This document shows positions 46,096 through 57,187 of a stretch of DNA of 64,000 bases, one piece after another. The stretch's first letter is position 1; every line of letters begins with the position of its first letter. This DNA is from CAXBPY01 sp003455275 (lineage in GTDB: Bacteria > Bacteroidota > Bacteroidia > Chitinophagales > UBA10324). Below the pieces are notes generated by a model that worked only from the letters and a program-made list of their open reading frames with translations, was not told where the DNA came from and did no database searches. Both the position numbers and the translations under genes were made by a program. Where the stretch lies: assembly GCA_963977675.1 (NCBI GenBank), contig CAXBPY010000007.1, positions 1 to 64,000 on the forward strand, read 5' to 3'.

Positions 46096-47964
46096 ATGAG
46101 TAAAAAATTTTCCCTTTCTCTTATCACTTTATTCTTTTTTATAAAAGCAAATGCAACACATATTATAGGTGGCGAAATTTCTTATAAATGTCTTGGTGGC
46201 GATGTGTATGAATTTACTGTAAAGATTTACCGCGATTGTTTTAATGGTGTTCCTCCTTTAGATACTCCTGCTTATTTCACCATATTTAAAAACATCGACA
46301 ACTCAGTCTATTTCAATCCTACCGTTTCCATTCTGAGTGATTCTATTATTCCGAATAATTCTCCAAGCCCTTGCCTTCTTGTTCCACCAAATGTTTGTGT
46401 TGAGGAAGGCACATATATTTTTCAGGCCGTTCTTCCTCCTACCCCACTTGGTTATACTGTTGCATATCAGCGATGCTGCCGTAATGCTTCCATCTTAAAT
46501 ATTACGGATCCTGGTAATACTGGTGCAACCTATACAGCCGAACTAAATGATAATGTGCTCGCTCAATGTAATAACAGTCCATACTTTGTAAACTATCCTC
46601 CTATTGTAATTTGTGCAGGCCAGCCGCTTGTTTTTGATCACTCTGCTTTTGATGCGGATGGCGACAGCCTGGTTTATGGATTATGCCAACCTTATAAAGG
46701 AGCTGAGCCGCCAAATAATTCTCAACCTGTTACAGCTTCTTCTCCTCCATATTTCGGTGTTACCTACGCTGCAGGGTATACATATTTAAATCCAATGGAT
46801 GGAAATCCACCACTTGCAATTGATCCTGTCACCGGATTGCTGACCATTACTCCAACTACTGTTGGACAATTTGTAGTAGGGGTTTGCGTAAAAGAATATC
46901 GCAACGGAGTCTATATGGGTATGCATGCCCGCGACTTTCAATTTAATGTTGTGAACTGTCAACCTACGGTTGTGGCATCACTTCCTGCAATCATCAACAG
47001 CTGCAACGGCTACTTTTTCAATTTCGATAATAACAGCATTGGTGGCATCACTTATCATTGGGATTTTGGAGATGGAAGTACAGCGACTTCTCAATTTGCT
47101 TCGCATACCTATAGCGACACTGGAATTTTTACAGTCCAGTTGATTGTAAATCCCGGGACAATTTGCAGCGACACTGCATATTGCGATGTGTATGTTTATC
47201 CGAATCTGATCGGAGCAATGATTGCCGCAGGTGGCTGCCCGAACACTCCAATTCCATTTCAAGATGCCTCAACCTCAACTTACGGAGGTATAAATTCATG
47301 GCAGTGGAGTTTTGGTGATGGCGGCACCTCTACAGAACAAAACCCCGAACACACTTATAGTAATCCTGGACCTTATAATATTACACTGATAGTTGGAACA
47401 AGTTTTGGTTGTGCAGACACAGTGAATCAAACAATAAATGTTTATCCTGCTGATCCGGAAACAACAACACCAAAAGATACCACTATAATTTATGGCACCT
47501 CTGTTCAAATGAATGTTGATGGCGGAACCTCATGGTCATGGTTTCCTGCCACCGGTTTGAATAATGCTGCAATAGCTAATCCGGTTGCTACTCCATCGGC
47601 CACTACGACCTATACAGTAACAATTATGTCTGCAAATGGTTGTGCAATGATTGACTCAGTGGTCATTCATATTGTATTTGAACCCCAGGTTGTAATGCCT
47701 AATGCATTCTCTCCAAACTTTGATGGTAAAAATGATTTCTTCCATCCGTTAATTGTTGGCGTGGTTGATAAAGCAATTTTCAGAATTTATAATCGATGGG
47801 GTCAATTGATTTATGAAAGCACTGATGCTTATGGATCAGGTTGGGATGGAAACTATAAAGGTGTCCCTCAGCCGCTGGGGGTATATGTTTATACTTTTGA
47901 TTGTGAAGGTGCCATGACCGGAACACCATTTAAGTTTAAAGGGAATGTAACCCTTTTAAGATAA
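46096..47964 (+). CDS. T9SS type B protein with PKD domains (gliding motility-associated C-terminus)
   Basis: A secreted 622-residue protein. The ATG at 46096 starts a signal peptide (MSKKFSLSL...ANA). The N-terminal domain begins THIIGGEISYKCLGGDVYEFTVKIYRDC, a Bacteroidota-specific pattern, and extends to about residue 300 with several Cys pairs. Two PKD domains follow (WDFGDGS and WSFGDGG, about 300-455), a short Ig-like segment, and a CHU_C type B sorting domain (NAFSPNFDGKNDFF, YNRWGQLIY, GNVTLLR). Likely surface attached or released through T9SS. Its stop lies two bases before the 3' end of the convergent thiG. Confidence 0.92.
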   Translation: MSKKFSLSLITLFFFIKANATHIIGGEISYKCLGGDVYEFTVKIYRDCFNGVPPLDTPAYFTIFKNIDNSVYFNPTVSILSDSIIPNNSPSPCLLVPPNVCVEEGTYIFQAVLPPTPLGYTVAYQRCCRNASILNITDPGNTGATYTAELNDNVLAQCNNSPYFVNYPPIVICAGQPLVFDHSAFDADGDSLVYGLCQPYKGAEPPNNSQPVTASSPPYFGVTYAAGYTYLNPMDGNPPLAIDPVTGLLTITPTTVGQFVVGVCVKEYRNGVYMGMHARDFQFNVVNCQPTVVASLPAIINSCNGYFFNFDNNSIGGITYHWDFGDGSTATSQFASHTYSDTGIFTVQLIVNPGTICSDTAYCDVYVYPNLIGAMIAAGGCPNTPIPFQDASTSTYGGINSWQWSFGDGGTSTEQNPEHTYSNPGPYNITLIVGTSFGCADTVNQTINVYPADPETTTPKDTTIIYGTSVQMNVDGGTSWSWFPATGLNNAAIANPVATPSATTTYTVTIMSANGCAMIDSVVIHIVFEPQVVMPNAFSPNFDGKNDFFHPLIVGVVDKAIFRIYNRWGQLIYESTDAYGSGWDGNYKGVPQPLGVYVYTFDCEGAMTGTPFKFKGNVTLLR

Positions 47965-47966
47965 CA

Positions 47967-48740
47967 TCAATCCAACAGTAAACTTAAATCAATAGTGCTG
48001 CTTGCTTCTGCGTGCATGAGTGGCGATGCGAGTTTGCTTTCAAATCCTTCTCGTCCTGCAATAACTGCGAGTTTAAATGCCTCTGCCATTTTAACGGGGT
48101 TTCCTGCTATTGCAATAGCAGTATTAACTAAAACAGCATCAGCTCCCAATTCCATTGCAAGCGCAGCATGTGATGGTGCTCCTATGCCAGCATCAACCAC
48201 AACTGGAATTGTAGATTGAGCAATTATTATTTCAAGCATAGCCCGCGTTTGTAAACCATTATTCGACCCAATGGGAGAACCAAGTGGCATCACTGCTGCT
48301 GTTCCTGCATCTTCTAACTTTTTACACAAAACAGGATCTGCATTAACATATGGAAGAACAATGAATCCAAGTTTTACTAAATCCTGAGCTGCTTTTAATG
48401 TTTCAACCGGATCAGGAAGCAGATAGCGGGGATCCGGATGAATTTCAAGTTTGAGCCAATTAGTTTGCAATGCTTCGCGCGCCATTTGTGCTGCAAGTAC
48501 AGCTTCTTTTGCATTCCGCACTCCGCTTGTGTTTGGGAGTAGGGTAATATTTGGTTGCTGAATATGAAGGAGCATATCGTCTTCTTCCTTCCATGCATCT
48601 ACCCTGCGAAGCGCGACCGTTACCATCTCTGATCCGCTTGCTTCAATTGATTTTTTCATTACTTCATTCGAACCGAATTTTCCTGTTCCGAGAAAAAGGC
48701 GTGATGAAAATTCTTTTCCGGCTATAATTAAATTCTTCAT
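47967..48740 (-). CDS. thiG: Thiazole synthase
   Basis: Forms the thiazole phosphate of thiamine from deoxyxylulose phosphate, ThiS thiocarboxylate and dehydroglycine. The 257-residue protein has the catalytic Lys K97 in NWLKLEI, and phosphate-binding segments [23 protein letters not shown] and [26 protein letters not shown]. It is the last gene of the thi operon, 2 bases downstream of thiE. No thiH or thiO follows; the convergent T9SS gene begins instead. Confidence 0.96.
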   Translation of the reverse strand: MKNLIIAGKEFSSRLFLGTGKFGSNEVMKKSIEASGSEMVTVALRRVDAWKEEDDMLLHIQQPNITLLPNTSGVRNAKEAVLAAQMAREALQTNWLKLEIHPDPRYLLPDPVETLKAAQDLVKLGFIVLPYVNADPVLCKKLEDAGTAAVMPLGSPIGSNNGLQTRAMLEIIIAQSTIPVVVDAGIGAPSHAALAMELGADAVLVNTAIAIAGNPVKMAEAFKLAVIAGREGFESKLASPLMHAEASSTIDLSLLLD

Positions 48741-48742
48741 GA

Positions 48743-49381
48743 TTAAATGATTTGGGTTTGAAATTTTTCTTTCAAAGATTTTACGCTTGAAGAAATATTA
48801 TTTGAACTTGCAATCATGGATGAGACAGCTACGCCATAAATTCCAAGGTTAATAAAAAACCCGACATCGCTTTCCATAACACCTCCAATTGCAAAGAGGG
48901 GAAGAGAAAGGTTTCTTTCTTTATACGCTGTCATTATTTTTTCAAATCCTGCTCGACCAAGAATTGGGTTCAAATTATTTTTTGTAGCAGTGAAACGAAA
49001 AGGCCCGATGCCGGCATAGTCTGCACCTTCATGCACACATTGCAAAACATCCTCAAATGAATTTGTGCTACCTCCGATTATGAATTCATTGCCAAGAATT
49101 TTTCTTGCTTCAGAAATTTTCATATCATTTTTTCCAAGATGAACTCCATGAGCGCGGGATTCCATACACAACTCGATCGAATCGTTTATAATCAGAGTGG
49201 CTGAAAATTCATCGCATATTTTTTTTAACTGTAGTGCTTCAATCAATTTAATATCATCTGCGGAAGTTTTGTTTCTATACTGTATCCATCTGACACCATG
49301 AATTAGGGCGCTTCTCACTTTCGAAAAAAGCTCATCAGCGTTTGAATTGTCAGTGATAAACTGAATTCGTTCAAACTTCAT
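48743..49381 (-). CDS. thiE: Thiamine phosphate synthase
   Basis: Couples HMP pyrophosphate to thiazole phosphate. The 212-residue TIM barrel contains IQYRNKT (about 35-41), [17 protein letters not shown], and [11 protein letters not shown] with the family TxTK motif, and FAIGGV near the C-terminus. The canonical motif set separates it from the diverged TenI/ThiE-like paralog two genes upstream. It overlaps thiD by 11 bases. Confidence 0.95.
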   Translation of the reverse strand: MKFERIQFITDNSNADELFSKVRSALIHGVRWIQYRNKTSADDIKLIEALQLKKICDEFSATLIINDSIELCMESRAHGVHLGKNDMKISEARKILGNEFIIGGSTNSFEDVLQCVHEGADYAGIGPFRFTATKNNLNPILGRAGFEKIMTAYKERNLSLPLFAIGGVMESDVGFFINLGIYGVAVSSMIASSNNISSSVKSLKEKFQTQII

Positions 49382-50138
49382 TTGAAATAAATTTTATCTG
49401 ATGGTGATAACCCAGCAAATCTGAAGTACTGAGCAGATATTGCATGACATAATCTTTTCCATTCCTGCACGCTTCTTCCAGATCTTTCCCTAAAGCTAAT
49501 TGTGAAGCAATGGCAGATGAAAGAACGCATCCTGATCCGTGTTTAGTACCATTAAATCTATCACCGCTGATTGAAATAATTTTTTCATTGGTAAATAGAA
49601 GATCAGTACTGCTTTCGCTTTCAGAATGTCCGCCTTTAAGCAAAACATTGCATTGCCTGGCGAGATAGAGTGCAGCCTTCTCTTCGTCTTCAATTCCTGT
49701 AATTACTCTCGCTTCAAAAATATTAGGCGTAAGCAGAGTGATATTTTCAAGTTCGTCAATCCAGTTTTCATTCTTCAAATGAAAATCAAAGCCGCTTGAG
49801 CTTTTCATAACAGGATCCCAAACAATGGCAATAGATTTATTTTGTGAGATAAGAAAATCTGTAACTGATTTAAGCATGGCAATATCTTTCACAATTCCAA
49901 TCTTAGCAGCAGCCGGTTTATAAATCTCAAAAAGTGTAATTAGTTGTTTGAGAATTTGATCTTCAGATAACCAATCAATCCCATAAACGGACTTTTCATT
50001 TTGATATGTAATGCCTGTGCAAACTCCGAGACCATGAACTCCGTTTTGCTCCATGGTTTTAATATCAGCAAGCAACCCAGCCCCTCCGCTTGAATCTAAA
50101 CCGGCTATACTGACACAGAATTTTGAAGTTCTTTCCAT
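49371..50138 (-). CDS. thiD: Hydroxymethylpyrimidine (phosphate) kinase
   Basis: Phosphorylates HMP-P to HMP-PP. A 255-residue ribokinase-fold protein with the substrate motif SIAGLDSSGGAGLLADIKT at 10-28, the GVCTGITYQN segment and the anion-hole motif GTKHGSGCVLSSAIA with the catalytic Cys. It overlaps the TenI-like gene upstream by 34 bases and thiE downstream by 11, showing tight operon coupling. Confidence 0.94.
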   Translation of the reverse strand: MERTSKFCVSIAGLDSSGGAGLLADIKTMEQNGVHGLGVCTGITYQNEKSVYGIDWLSEDQILKQLITLFEIYKPAAAKIGIVKDIAMLKSVTDFLISQNKSIAIVWDPVMKSSSGFDFHLKNENWIDELENITLLTPNIFEARVITGIEDEEKAALYLARQCNVLLKGGHSESESSTDLLFTNEKIISISGDRFNGTKHGSGCVLSSAIASQLALGKDLEEACRNGKDYVMQYLLSTSDLLGYHHQIKFISNEV

Positions 50139-50749
50139 TTTGCCATTACTCTTTTAAACTCTTCGACAGGTTCCTTATGAGTCCACACACTTCCTACTAA
50201 GGCACAACCTTTAAATCCATAATTCTTTACAGCATCTAGTTTATCGTACTCCACGCCACCAAGCGCAAACACATTCATTCTTGTTTTTTGTAATGCTTCG
50301 CGAAGTGTGAAATCACTGAAAGTATTTTTATAACCAATTTTAGAAATGCTATCGAAAATCGGGCTTAGAAAAACATAAGTATATCCCGGGTTCCCTTTAA
50401 GCAAACTATTGGGCGAATGATAAGATGCGCTGATGCTTACTTCAGGGCGGCGAAACTTTATCCATTGCAGCATGATCCATGATTTAAAATATTTTTTCTT
50501 CCGGTGCCTCTCAGTCATATGAATTCCCTTTAGCTTTAGAGGAACACATAATTCATGATGGTGATGAATGACAACTCTGTTGCGGTATTTTTTATCAATC
50601 CTTTCAATATATTCTCTTAACTGCTGGGTTGAATACTTTGGTTTTCTAATATGATAAGTTTCCAATCCAAGTTCGAACATTTCGCGAAGAAGCAAGTGCT
50701 CGTCTACGAAGTCCTTGGTATCACTCATCAAGATAATTCCTTCCTTCAT
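50105..50749 (-). CDS. TenI/ThiE-like protein
   Basis: A diverged ThiE/TenI superfamily member, 214 residues. YHIRKPKYS replaces the canonical IQYRxK, VVIHHHHELCVPLKLKGIHMTE matches the next strand and HxxE/D region, and FLSPIFDSISKIGY matches the SPIFxxxSK segment of TenI. FALGGV and GCALVGSVW complete the phosphate-binding site. The SPIF signature suggests thiazole tautomerase (TenI) rather than thiamine phosphate synthase. Sits between thiC and thiD, overlapping thiD by 34 bases. Confidence 0.85.
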   Translation of the reverse strand: MKEGIILMSDTKDFVDEHLLLREMFELGLETYHIRKPKYSTQQLREYIERIDKKYRNRVVIHHHHELCVPLKLKGIHMTERHRKKKYFKSWIMLQWIKFRRPEVSISASYHSPNSLLKGNPGYTYVFLSPIFDSISKIGYKNTFSDFTLREALQKTRMNVFALGGVEYDKLDAVKNYGFKGCALVGSVWTHKEPVEEFKRVMAKWKELQNSVSV

Positions 50750-50787
50750 ATATGTAACTTAAATTAATAATTGAAATTAATAATTAT

Positions 50788-52668
<1,881 letters not shown>

Positions 52669-52670
52669 CT

Positions 52671-52691
52671 ATCCTTCGATAAGCTCAGGAT
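52671..52691. repeat. Short palindromic intergenic element between thiS and thiC
   Basis: Arms ATCCT (52671-52675) and AGGAT (52687-52691) flank a core containing TTCGATAAGCTCA. It matches a palindrome I recall as widespread in bacterial intergenic DNA (ATCCTGAGC-TTGTC-GAAGGAT). It lies inside the thi operon, in a gap that also has Leu/AT-rich repeats of TTAAT. Confidence 0.6.
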
Positions 52692-52742
52692 GACATTGCT
52701 GTATTAAAATCTTAATTCTTAATTCATAAATCTTAAATCCAT

Positions 52743-52946
52743 TTATCCGCCTTGGGCAGCCCGAATCACCAGCACGCGGTCGTTTTCACTGAGTTGTTTT
52801 TTGCCCCACTCCTCTCCGGCTATCACTTCGGCATTCACGGCAACTGCAATTCCTCTTTTGTTTTCGAGTGAAAGTTGCTGAAGCAAATCGCGGAGTGAAT
52901 TTCCGGTTTGGAGTTCGATGGGTTTGTCGTTAACAGTCAGTTTCAT
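52743..52946 (-). CDS. thiS: Sulfur carrier protein ThiS
   Basis: Small ubiquitin-like protein of 67 residues that carries the thiazole sulfur as a C-terminal thiocarboxylate. Starts at MKLTVNDKPIELQTG; the essential Gly-Gly terminus (RAAQGG) is intact. First gene of the thi operon, 70 bases downstream of the TPP aptamer. The adenylating enzyme ThiF is not encoded in the window. Confidence 0.95.
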   Translation of the reverse strand: MKLTVNDKPIELQTGNSLRDLLQQLSLENKRGIAVAVNAEVIAGEEWGKKQLSENDRVLVIRAAQGG

Positions 52947-53016
52947 TTCCTCAATTTTTTTCTGACAGAATAAGTATGATTTCAGGAAACAGGAAAATGC
53001 AAAAGGCATCTCCAAC

Positions 53017-53094
53017 TTTTCCCTACGCCGGCATTATCCGAATCAGGTTTCAGGGTATGTTCTCAGTCCTTTGTTTTTTCCGGACACCCCTAAA
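53017..53094 (-). promoter_or_regulatory. TPP riboswitch (THI element)
   Basis: Reverse strand aptamer with the conserved GGGGTG near the 5' end, CTGAGA followed by ACCC, then ACCTGAT, GGATAATGCCGGCG and TAGGGAA at the 3' end. These are the universal thiamine pyrophosphate-binding segments. It precedes thiS and should switch off the whole thi operon when TPP is abundant, probably by blocking translation since no terminator is obvious before thiS. Confidence 0.95.
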
Positions 53095-53101
53095 GCGATT
53101 T

Positions 53102-53109
53102 CAAATGTA
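53102..53109 (-). promoter_or_regulatory. -7 element of the thi operon promoter
   Basis: TACATTTG on the reverse strand ends 8 bases before the riboswitch 5' end, fitting transcription that starts at the aptamer. The -33 element is weak (TTG about 25 bases further up). Confidence 0.5.
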
Positions 53110-53174
53110 AAAGAAGAAGAACACGAAGTGCATTCAATACAAAATATTTTATGCACTATTATCCTAAAAGGAAT

Positions 53175-55277
53175 TCAAAATATTTTCTTCATTCTCAATC
53201 GCAGCGAATTTCCAATCACCACCACATCGCTGAAAGCCATGCTGAGCGCAGAAAGCGTAGGACTGAGGAAACCGGCACCGGCAACAGGAATTGCAAGCGC
53301 ATTATAAAAGAAAGCCCAGAAAAGATTTTGCTTAATGGTAAGCAGTGTGTGCTTGCCCACATGGAAAGCCGCCGGAAGTGATTTCAAATTTCCGGAGAGC
53401 AAAATGATTTGCGCAGAATCCATTGCCATTTGGGTGGAGTTCGCGAGTGAGATGCCAAGGTTGGATTGCGTGAGTGCAGGTGCATCATTGATTCCGTCGC
53501 CCACCATTGCAGTTGGTTGTTGCTTCACACACTGACGAATGAAGTGAAGTTTCTCCGCAGGTTTTTGTTCGCTCATACATTCATCCATTTCAAGTTCATC
53601 AGCAATTTTTTTACAGCGCAGCTGACTGTCACCACTGAGTAAAATGGTTTTGATTCCCCGTGCGCGGAAAAACTGAATTGCTTCCGCTGCACCTTCACGA
53701 ATTTCATCTTCCATTTGAATGAGTGCGAGCAGCGAATTATTCTTCGTAAGCGCGATGTTGAACAAATTATTTTCCTCTTCACTCTCGCTTCGATTCGAAC
53801 CGATGAAATAGAAATTCCCTTCTTCATCTCTTCCTGAAACTCCTTCGCCTTTTATTTCCTGCACATCCAAAAATTTCATTGGAGGAAAATTTTTCATCTC
53901 ATTCAAAAGAGAAATGGCAAGCGGGTGCGAAGAAAATTTTTCTAATCCGGTAATGGCTGATTTTATTTCTTCTTCCGTTCCGCTGAAGATTTCAAGCTTC
54001 CCGATTTTGAATTTGCCGGTTGTCAGTGTTCCTGTTTTATCAAAAACAATCTGGCGAATAGATGAAATTGTTTCGAGTGTGTCGCTGCCCTTCAGCAGAA
54101 TTCCTTTTCGTGCTGCTTTGCCAAGTCCCACCATTACAGCAGTTGGAGTGGCGAGTCCCATTGCGCACGGACACGCAATCACAAGTACCGCCACACTATT
54201 CATGAGCGATTGTGTGAGCGAGTGGTGAAGCAAAAAAATATTTATCAGCAATGCAAGAGCAGAAGCGCCCATCACAGCCGGAACAAACCAACCTGTTATT
54301 TGATCAGCAAGTTTTTGCATTCGCGGCTTTTGTGCCTGCGCTGCTTTCACCAATTCAATAATCTGACTGAGCGCAGAATGTTTTCCGGTGGCGGTTACTT
54401 TAAATTTTACAGCGCCGGAAATGAGTGTGGTTCCTCCGGTTACTGAATCGTTCAATTGCTTCATCACCGGCAAGCTCTCACCTGTAATCATAGATTCATC
54501 AGCTTCACCGCTGCCCCATGCAATAATTCCGTCCGCCGGAATTCGGTCGCCTGAATTCACAAGCAGGTAATTTCCTTTTCGAATGTCGTGCGCATGAATC
54601 TCACTGATGACTTCAAATTTTTCTTCACCAAAAAAACTAACCAGCCTGGCTGTTTGCACCTGCATTTTTAAAAGCGATGCAACAGATGCTCGCGTTTGTT
54701 TCACAGAGCGATGCTCAATTAAATTTCCAAGCAGCACGAGCGTGATTATGGATGAAGAGGTTTCGAAAAAAACATTCATCTCATCGTGAAGAAAAAATCC
54801 TTTCACTACAGAATAAAAAAATGCCGAACTGCTTCCGAGAAAAATCAGCACATCCATGTTTGGTGAGCCGCTGCGCAAAGAGTGATAAGCACTTCTTCCG
54901 AAATAAAAAACTCCGAGAACATAAACGGGAAGCGCAATTGCAAACTGAAACCAAAGTGAGTGCAGGAATTCAAAATGCACAATCATCATTGCCCAAAACG
55001 GAATGGTGAGCGCGAGCGAGAAGAAAAATTTTGATTCGATACTTCCGGGAAAACCAGTTCCGCCACCATGATCGTGTTCATCTTCGCTGTGAACATGATA
55101 GCCGAGGTCTTCAATGCCTTCCTTAATCTCCGTCAGCATTTTTTCTCCGCCATGAAACCGAACTTCACCGGAAGAGAAATCAACAAACACATCACTCATT
55201 CCTTTCTTCTGCAAGTAACGAGTCACGGTGCTTGCACAAGTTGCGCAAGTCATTCCATCAACTTTCAGTTCGGTCAT
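53175..55277 (-). CDS. Copper-translocating P-type ATPase (CopA-like)
   Basis: Exports Cu(I) across the inner membrane using ATP. Using the ATG at 55277, the 700-residue protein has one N-terminal heavy-metal-associated domain (GMTCATC, C11 and C14), eight membrane segments, the CPC metal-site motif C369-P370-C371, the phosphorylation site D413 in DKTGTLT, HPLAISL, and GDGINDAPAL. A His/Asp linker (SEDEHDHGGG) follows the HMA domain. CPC with an MxxSS-like last helix favours copper over zinc. It is divergent from the Tat-type superoxide dismutase with an 88-base gap. Previous upstream codons to 55442 are read-through into the SOD gene and not coding. Confidence 0.94.
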   Translation of the reverse strand: MTELKVDGMTCATCASTVTRYLQKKGMSDVFVDFSSGEVRFHGGEKMLTEIKEGIEDLGYHVHSEDEHDHGGGTGFPGSIESKFFFSLALTIPFWAMMIVHFEFLHSLWFQFAIALPVYVLGVFYFGRSAYHSLRSGSPNMDVLIFLGSSSAFFYSVVKGFFLHDEMNVFFETSSSIITLVLLGNLIEHRSVKQTRASVASLLKMQVQTARLVSFFGEEKFEVISEIHAHDIRKGNYLLVNSGDRIPADGIIAWGSGEADESMITGESLPVMKQLNDSVTGGTTLISGAVKFKVTATGKHSALSQIIELVKAAQAQKPRMQKLADQITGWFVPAVMGASALALLINIFLLHHSLTQSLMNSVAVLVIACPCAMGLATPTAVMVGLGKAARKGILLKGSDTLETISSIRQIVFDKTGTLTTGKFKIGKLEIFSGTEEEIKSAITGLEKFSSHPLAISLLNEMKNFPPMKFLDVQEIKGEGVSGRDEEGNFYFIGSNRSESEEENNLFNIALTKNNSLLALIQMEDEIREGAAEAIQFFRARGIKTILLSGDSQLRCKKIADELEMDECMSEQKPAEKLHFIRQCVKQQPTAMVGDGINDAPALTQSNLGISLANSTQMAMDSAQIILLSGNLKSLPAAFHVGKHTLLTIKQNLFWAFFYNALAIPVAGAGFLSPTLSALSMAFSDVVVIGNSLRLRMKKIF

Positions 55278-55365
55278 TTCAGTTTCCAACTGAGCAAAAC
55301 TAATTATCAGGAAGCTTATGCTTATTCCAATTCCTTTTACTTTTAACACACCAAAAAAAATTGAA

Positions 55366-56079
55366 ATGAATAACACGAGGAGAGATTTTATAAAAACGAC
55401 AGCACTGGCTGCCGGAGCTATTTCACTAGGAATAAATAGCAATGCAAAACCTGCAAACTTTAATGAATATCCCTATACACTGCCGCAACTACCATACGCT
55501 TATAATGCGCTGGAGCCGCACATAGACGAGAAAACAATGATGATTCATCATGATAAACATCATCAGGCTTATGTTGACAAACTAAACGCAGGTCTTGAAA
55601 AATTTCCGGACTACCAGCAGAAAGGATTACAAAATTTATTTTCTCAAATCATCATGTTGCCTGCCGATTTAAAGATGGTAATCCGAAATCATGGAGGCGG
55701 ACATTGGAACCATTCTTTTTTTTGGAACCAACTCTCTCCTACTACTTCTCAGCCATCAGAAAAATTGGCTTCCGCTATAAATTCAACATTCGGAAGTATT
55801 GATAAGTTGAAAGAAGAAATGAACAAAACCGCAATGACTATTTTCGGAAGCGGCTGGGTGTGGCTGATTGAAACTGCAATGAAGGAGCTTAAGATTGTAA
55901 CAACACCGAATCAATATAATCCATTGATGGGCGACGCTGCTGATAAGGGTGCTCCGTTAATTGCAATTGATGTATGGGAACATGCCTATTACCTGAAATA
56001 TCAGAACAAGCGCGCAGATTACCTGGAAGCAATATGGAATGTAATTAATTGGAACAAGGTTTCAGATTCACATTTCTAA
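55366..56079 (+). CDS. Exported Fe/Mn superoxide dismutase with Tat signal
   Basis: Dismutates superoxide in the envelope. The 237-residue protein begins at MNNTRRDFIKTTALAAGAISLG, a twin-Arg signal peptide (R5, R6), then the canonical Fe/Mn SOD fold: PYAYNALEPHID, H61 in MIHHDKHH, NHSFFW with the second His ligand, and DVWEHAYYLKYQNKRADYLEAIW with the Asp and last His. Fe or Mn cannot be told by eye. Starts 88 bases from the divergent copper ATPase. An in-frame upstream start at 55318 would bury the Tat signal, so 55366 is preferred. Ends at a strong bidirectional terminator. Confidence 0.94.
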   Translation: MNNTRRDFIKTTALAAGAISLGINSNAKPANFNEYPYTLPQLPYAYNALEPHIDEKTMMIHHDKHHQAYVDKLNAGLEKFPDYQQKGLQNLFSQIIMLPADLKMVIRNHGGGHWNHSFFWNQLSPTTSQPSEKLASAINSTFGSIDKLKEEMNKTAMTIFGSGWVWLIETAMKELKIVTTPNQYNPLMGDAADKGAPLIAIDVWEHAYYLKYQNKRADYLEAIWNVINWNKVSDSHF

Positions 56080-56099
56080 TCTTTATAAATATAAAATTG

Positions 56100-56139
56100 A
56101 AAAGCCACTCTGAAATTTCAGAATGGCTTTTCTTTTTAT
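56100..56139. terminator. Terminator between the SOD gene and a convergent T9SS gene
   Basis: A 16-base near-perfect dyad, AAAAGCCA...TGAAA at 56100-56115 with TTTCAGAATGGCTTTT at 56116-56131 (one mismatch), followed by T-rich sequence. It can act on both strands. Confidence 0.85.
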
Positions 56140-56154
56140 AAAACAACTAAAAGA

Positions 56155-57060
56155 CTATTTCACAAATTTTTCAGTCAGGAAATTATTACCGTATTTAACT
56201 GTAATGAAGTATGAACCTGATTGCAATTGAGAAGTATTAAAATTGAATTGATTTTCACCTGCATTAACTTTTGATTGGTAAGAAGAAACTGTTTCGCCTA
56301 AAACATTTACCAATTTAATTTCACAATCTGCCGATGCGACAGACATTATCTTAAGCGAAAGATTATTTGCAACTGGATTTGGATAAACCATCAATGAATT
56401 TTCGGGTTTTGGATTTTTGATACCTAAAGTTCCTGCCTGAATAACCTGGATATAAAAATTCTGTGCCTCAGCTCTGTAAACAACATTTCCTGTACTATCG
56501 AAACCAATGCCATGACAGTATGAACAAAGCGAAATAATGTTTCCGAAAAAATCAGTGCTGAGAAGGTTTACGCAAACATTGTATACTGCATTAGCTGAAT
56601 ATGTGTGCGATACAAATAAACCAGAATCAGAAGAGCCATCGCCCCAGTTCCAAAGCACACCATAACCTGAAGTTGAGTTCGAATCAATCTGGAGGTAGAA
56701 AGTATTGGTGCCTGCATCATAAGTTGTGGTGTAAGATACATAGCAAGGCATAGTGTCGCAGTAGCTGGTATTCCAAACTGCAGTGTTGCCATTTGCATAA
56801 AGGGCTGTATCGATTGCGGCGCCGGTACATGAATAGAAATACAAGTAGCAGTGAGTACTCCCAACAATGGTTTGCTGGAAATCTCCGTTTGACGCCGTTT
56901 GAAAACTGAAGTACTGAGCAGAAGATGAATCTTCGAAATAAATTGTAACAGGACCCAGTGCATCAGAAATGTGGCCGCTTAATGTGTAGCCGGATTGTGC
57001 TTTTGACTGGCTGATCACCAGCGTGAAAAAGGAAAGAAGAGTAAAGAGTTTCTGTTTCAT
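56155..57060 (-). CDS. T9SS type A protein with PKD domain
   Basis: A secreted 301-residue protein: signal peptide to KAQ, a carboxypeptidase-like/PKD-type region with LSGHISDALGPVTIYFEDSS (about 27-48), one PKD domain with WNWGDGS and HTYS (about 115-200), and a type A sorting tail (VYPNPVANNLSLKI, LVNVLGE, LQSGSYFITV, EKFVK). It resembles small surface proteins of unknown function. Confidence 0.86.
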   Translation of the reverse strand: MKQKLFTLLSFFTLVISQSKAQSGYTLSGHISDALGPVTIYFEDSSSAQYFSFQTASNGDFQQTIVGSTHCYLYFYSCTGAAIDTALYANGNTAVWNTSYCDTMPCYVSYTTTYDAGTNTFYLQIDSNSTSGYGVLWNWGDGSSDSGLFVSHTYSANAVYNVCVNLLSTDFFGNIISLCSYCHGIGFDSTGNVVYRAEAQNFYIQVIQAGTLGIKNPKPENSLMVYPNPVANNLSLKIMSVASADCEIKLVNVLGETVSSYQSKVNAGENQFNFNTSQLQSGSYFITVKYGNNFLTEKFVK

Positions 57061-57187
57061 GTTTTAGTTAAGTTTTAGTGATTGAATTGTTTTCTTAACC
57101 ACTAACACGAAAGTAGGTTTGAGAATGGTTGGGTGGATGAAAAAAAACTTAACTTCTCTAATTGAAAATAAATTTTTCAGAACCTCA

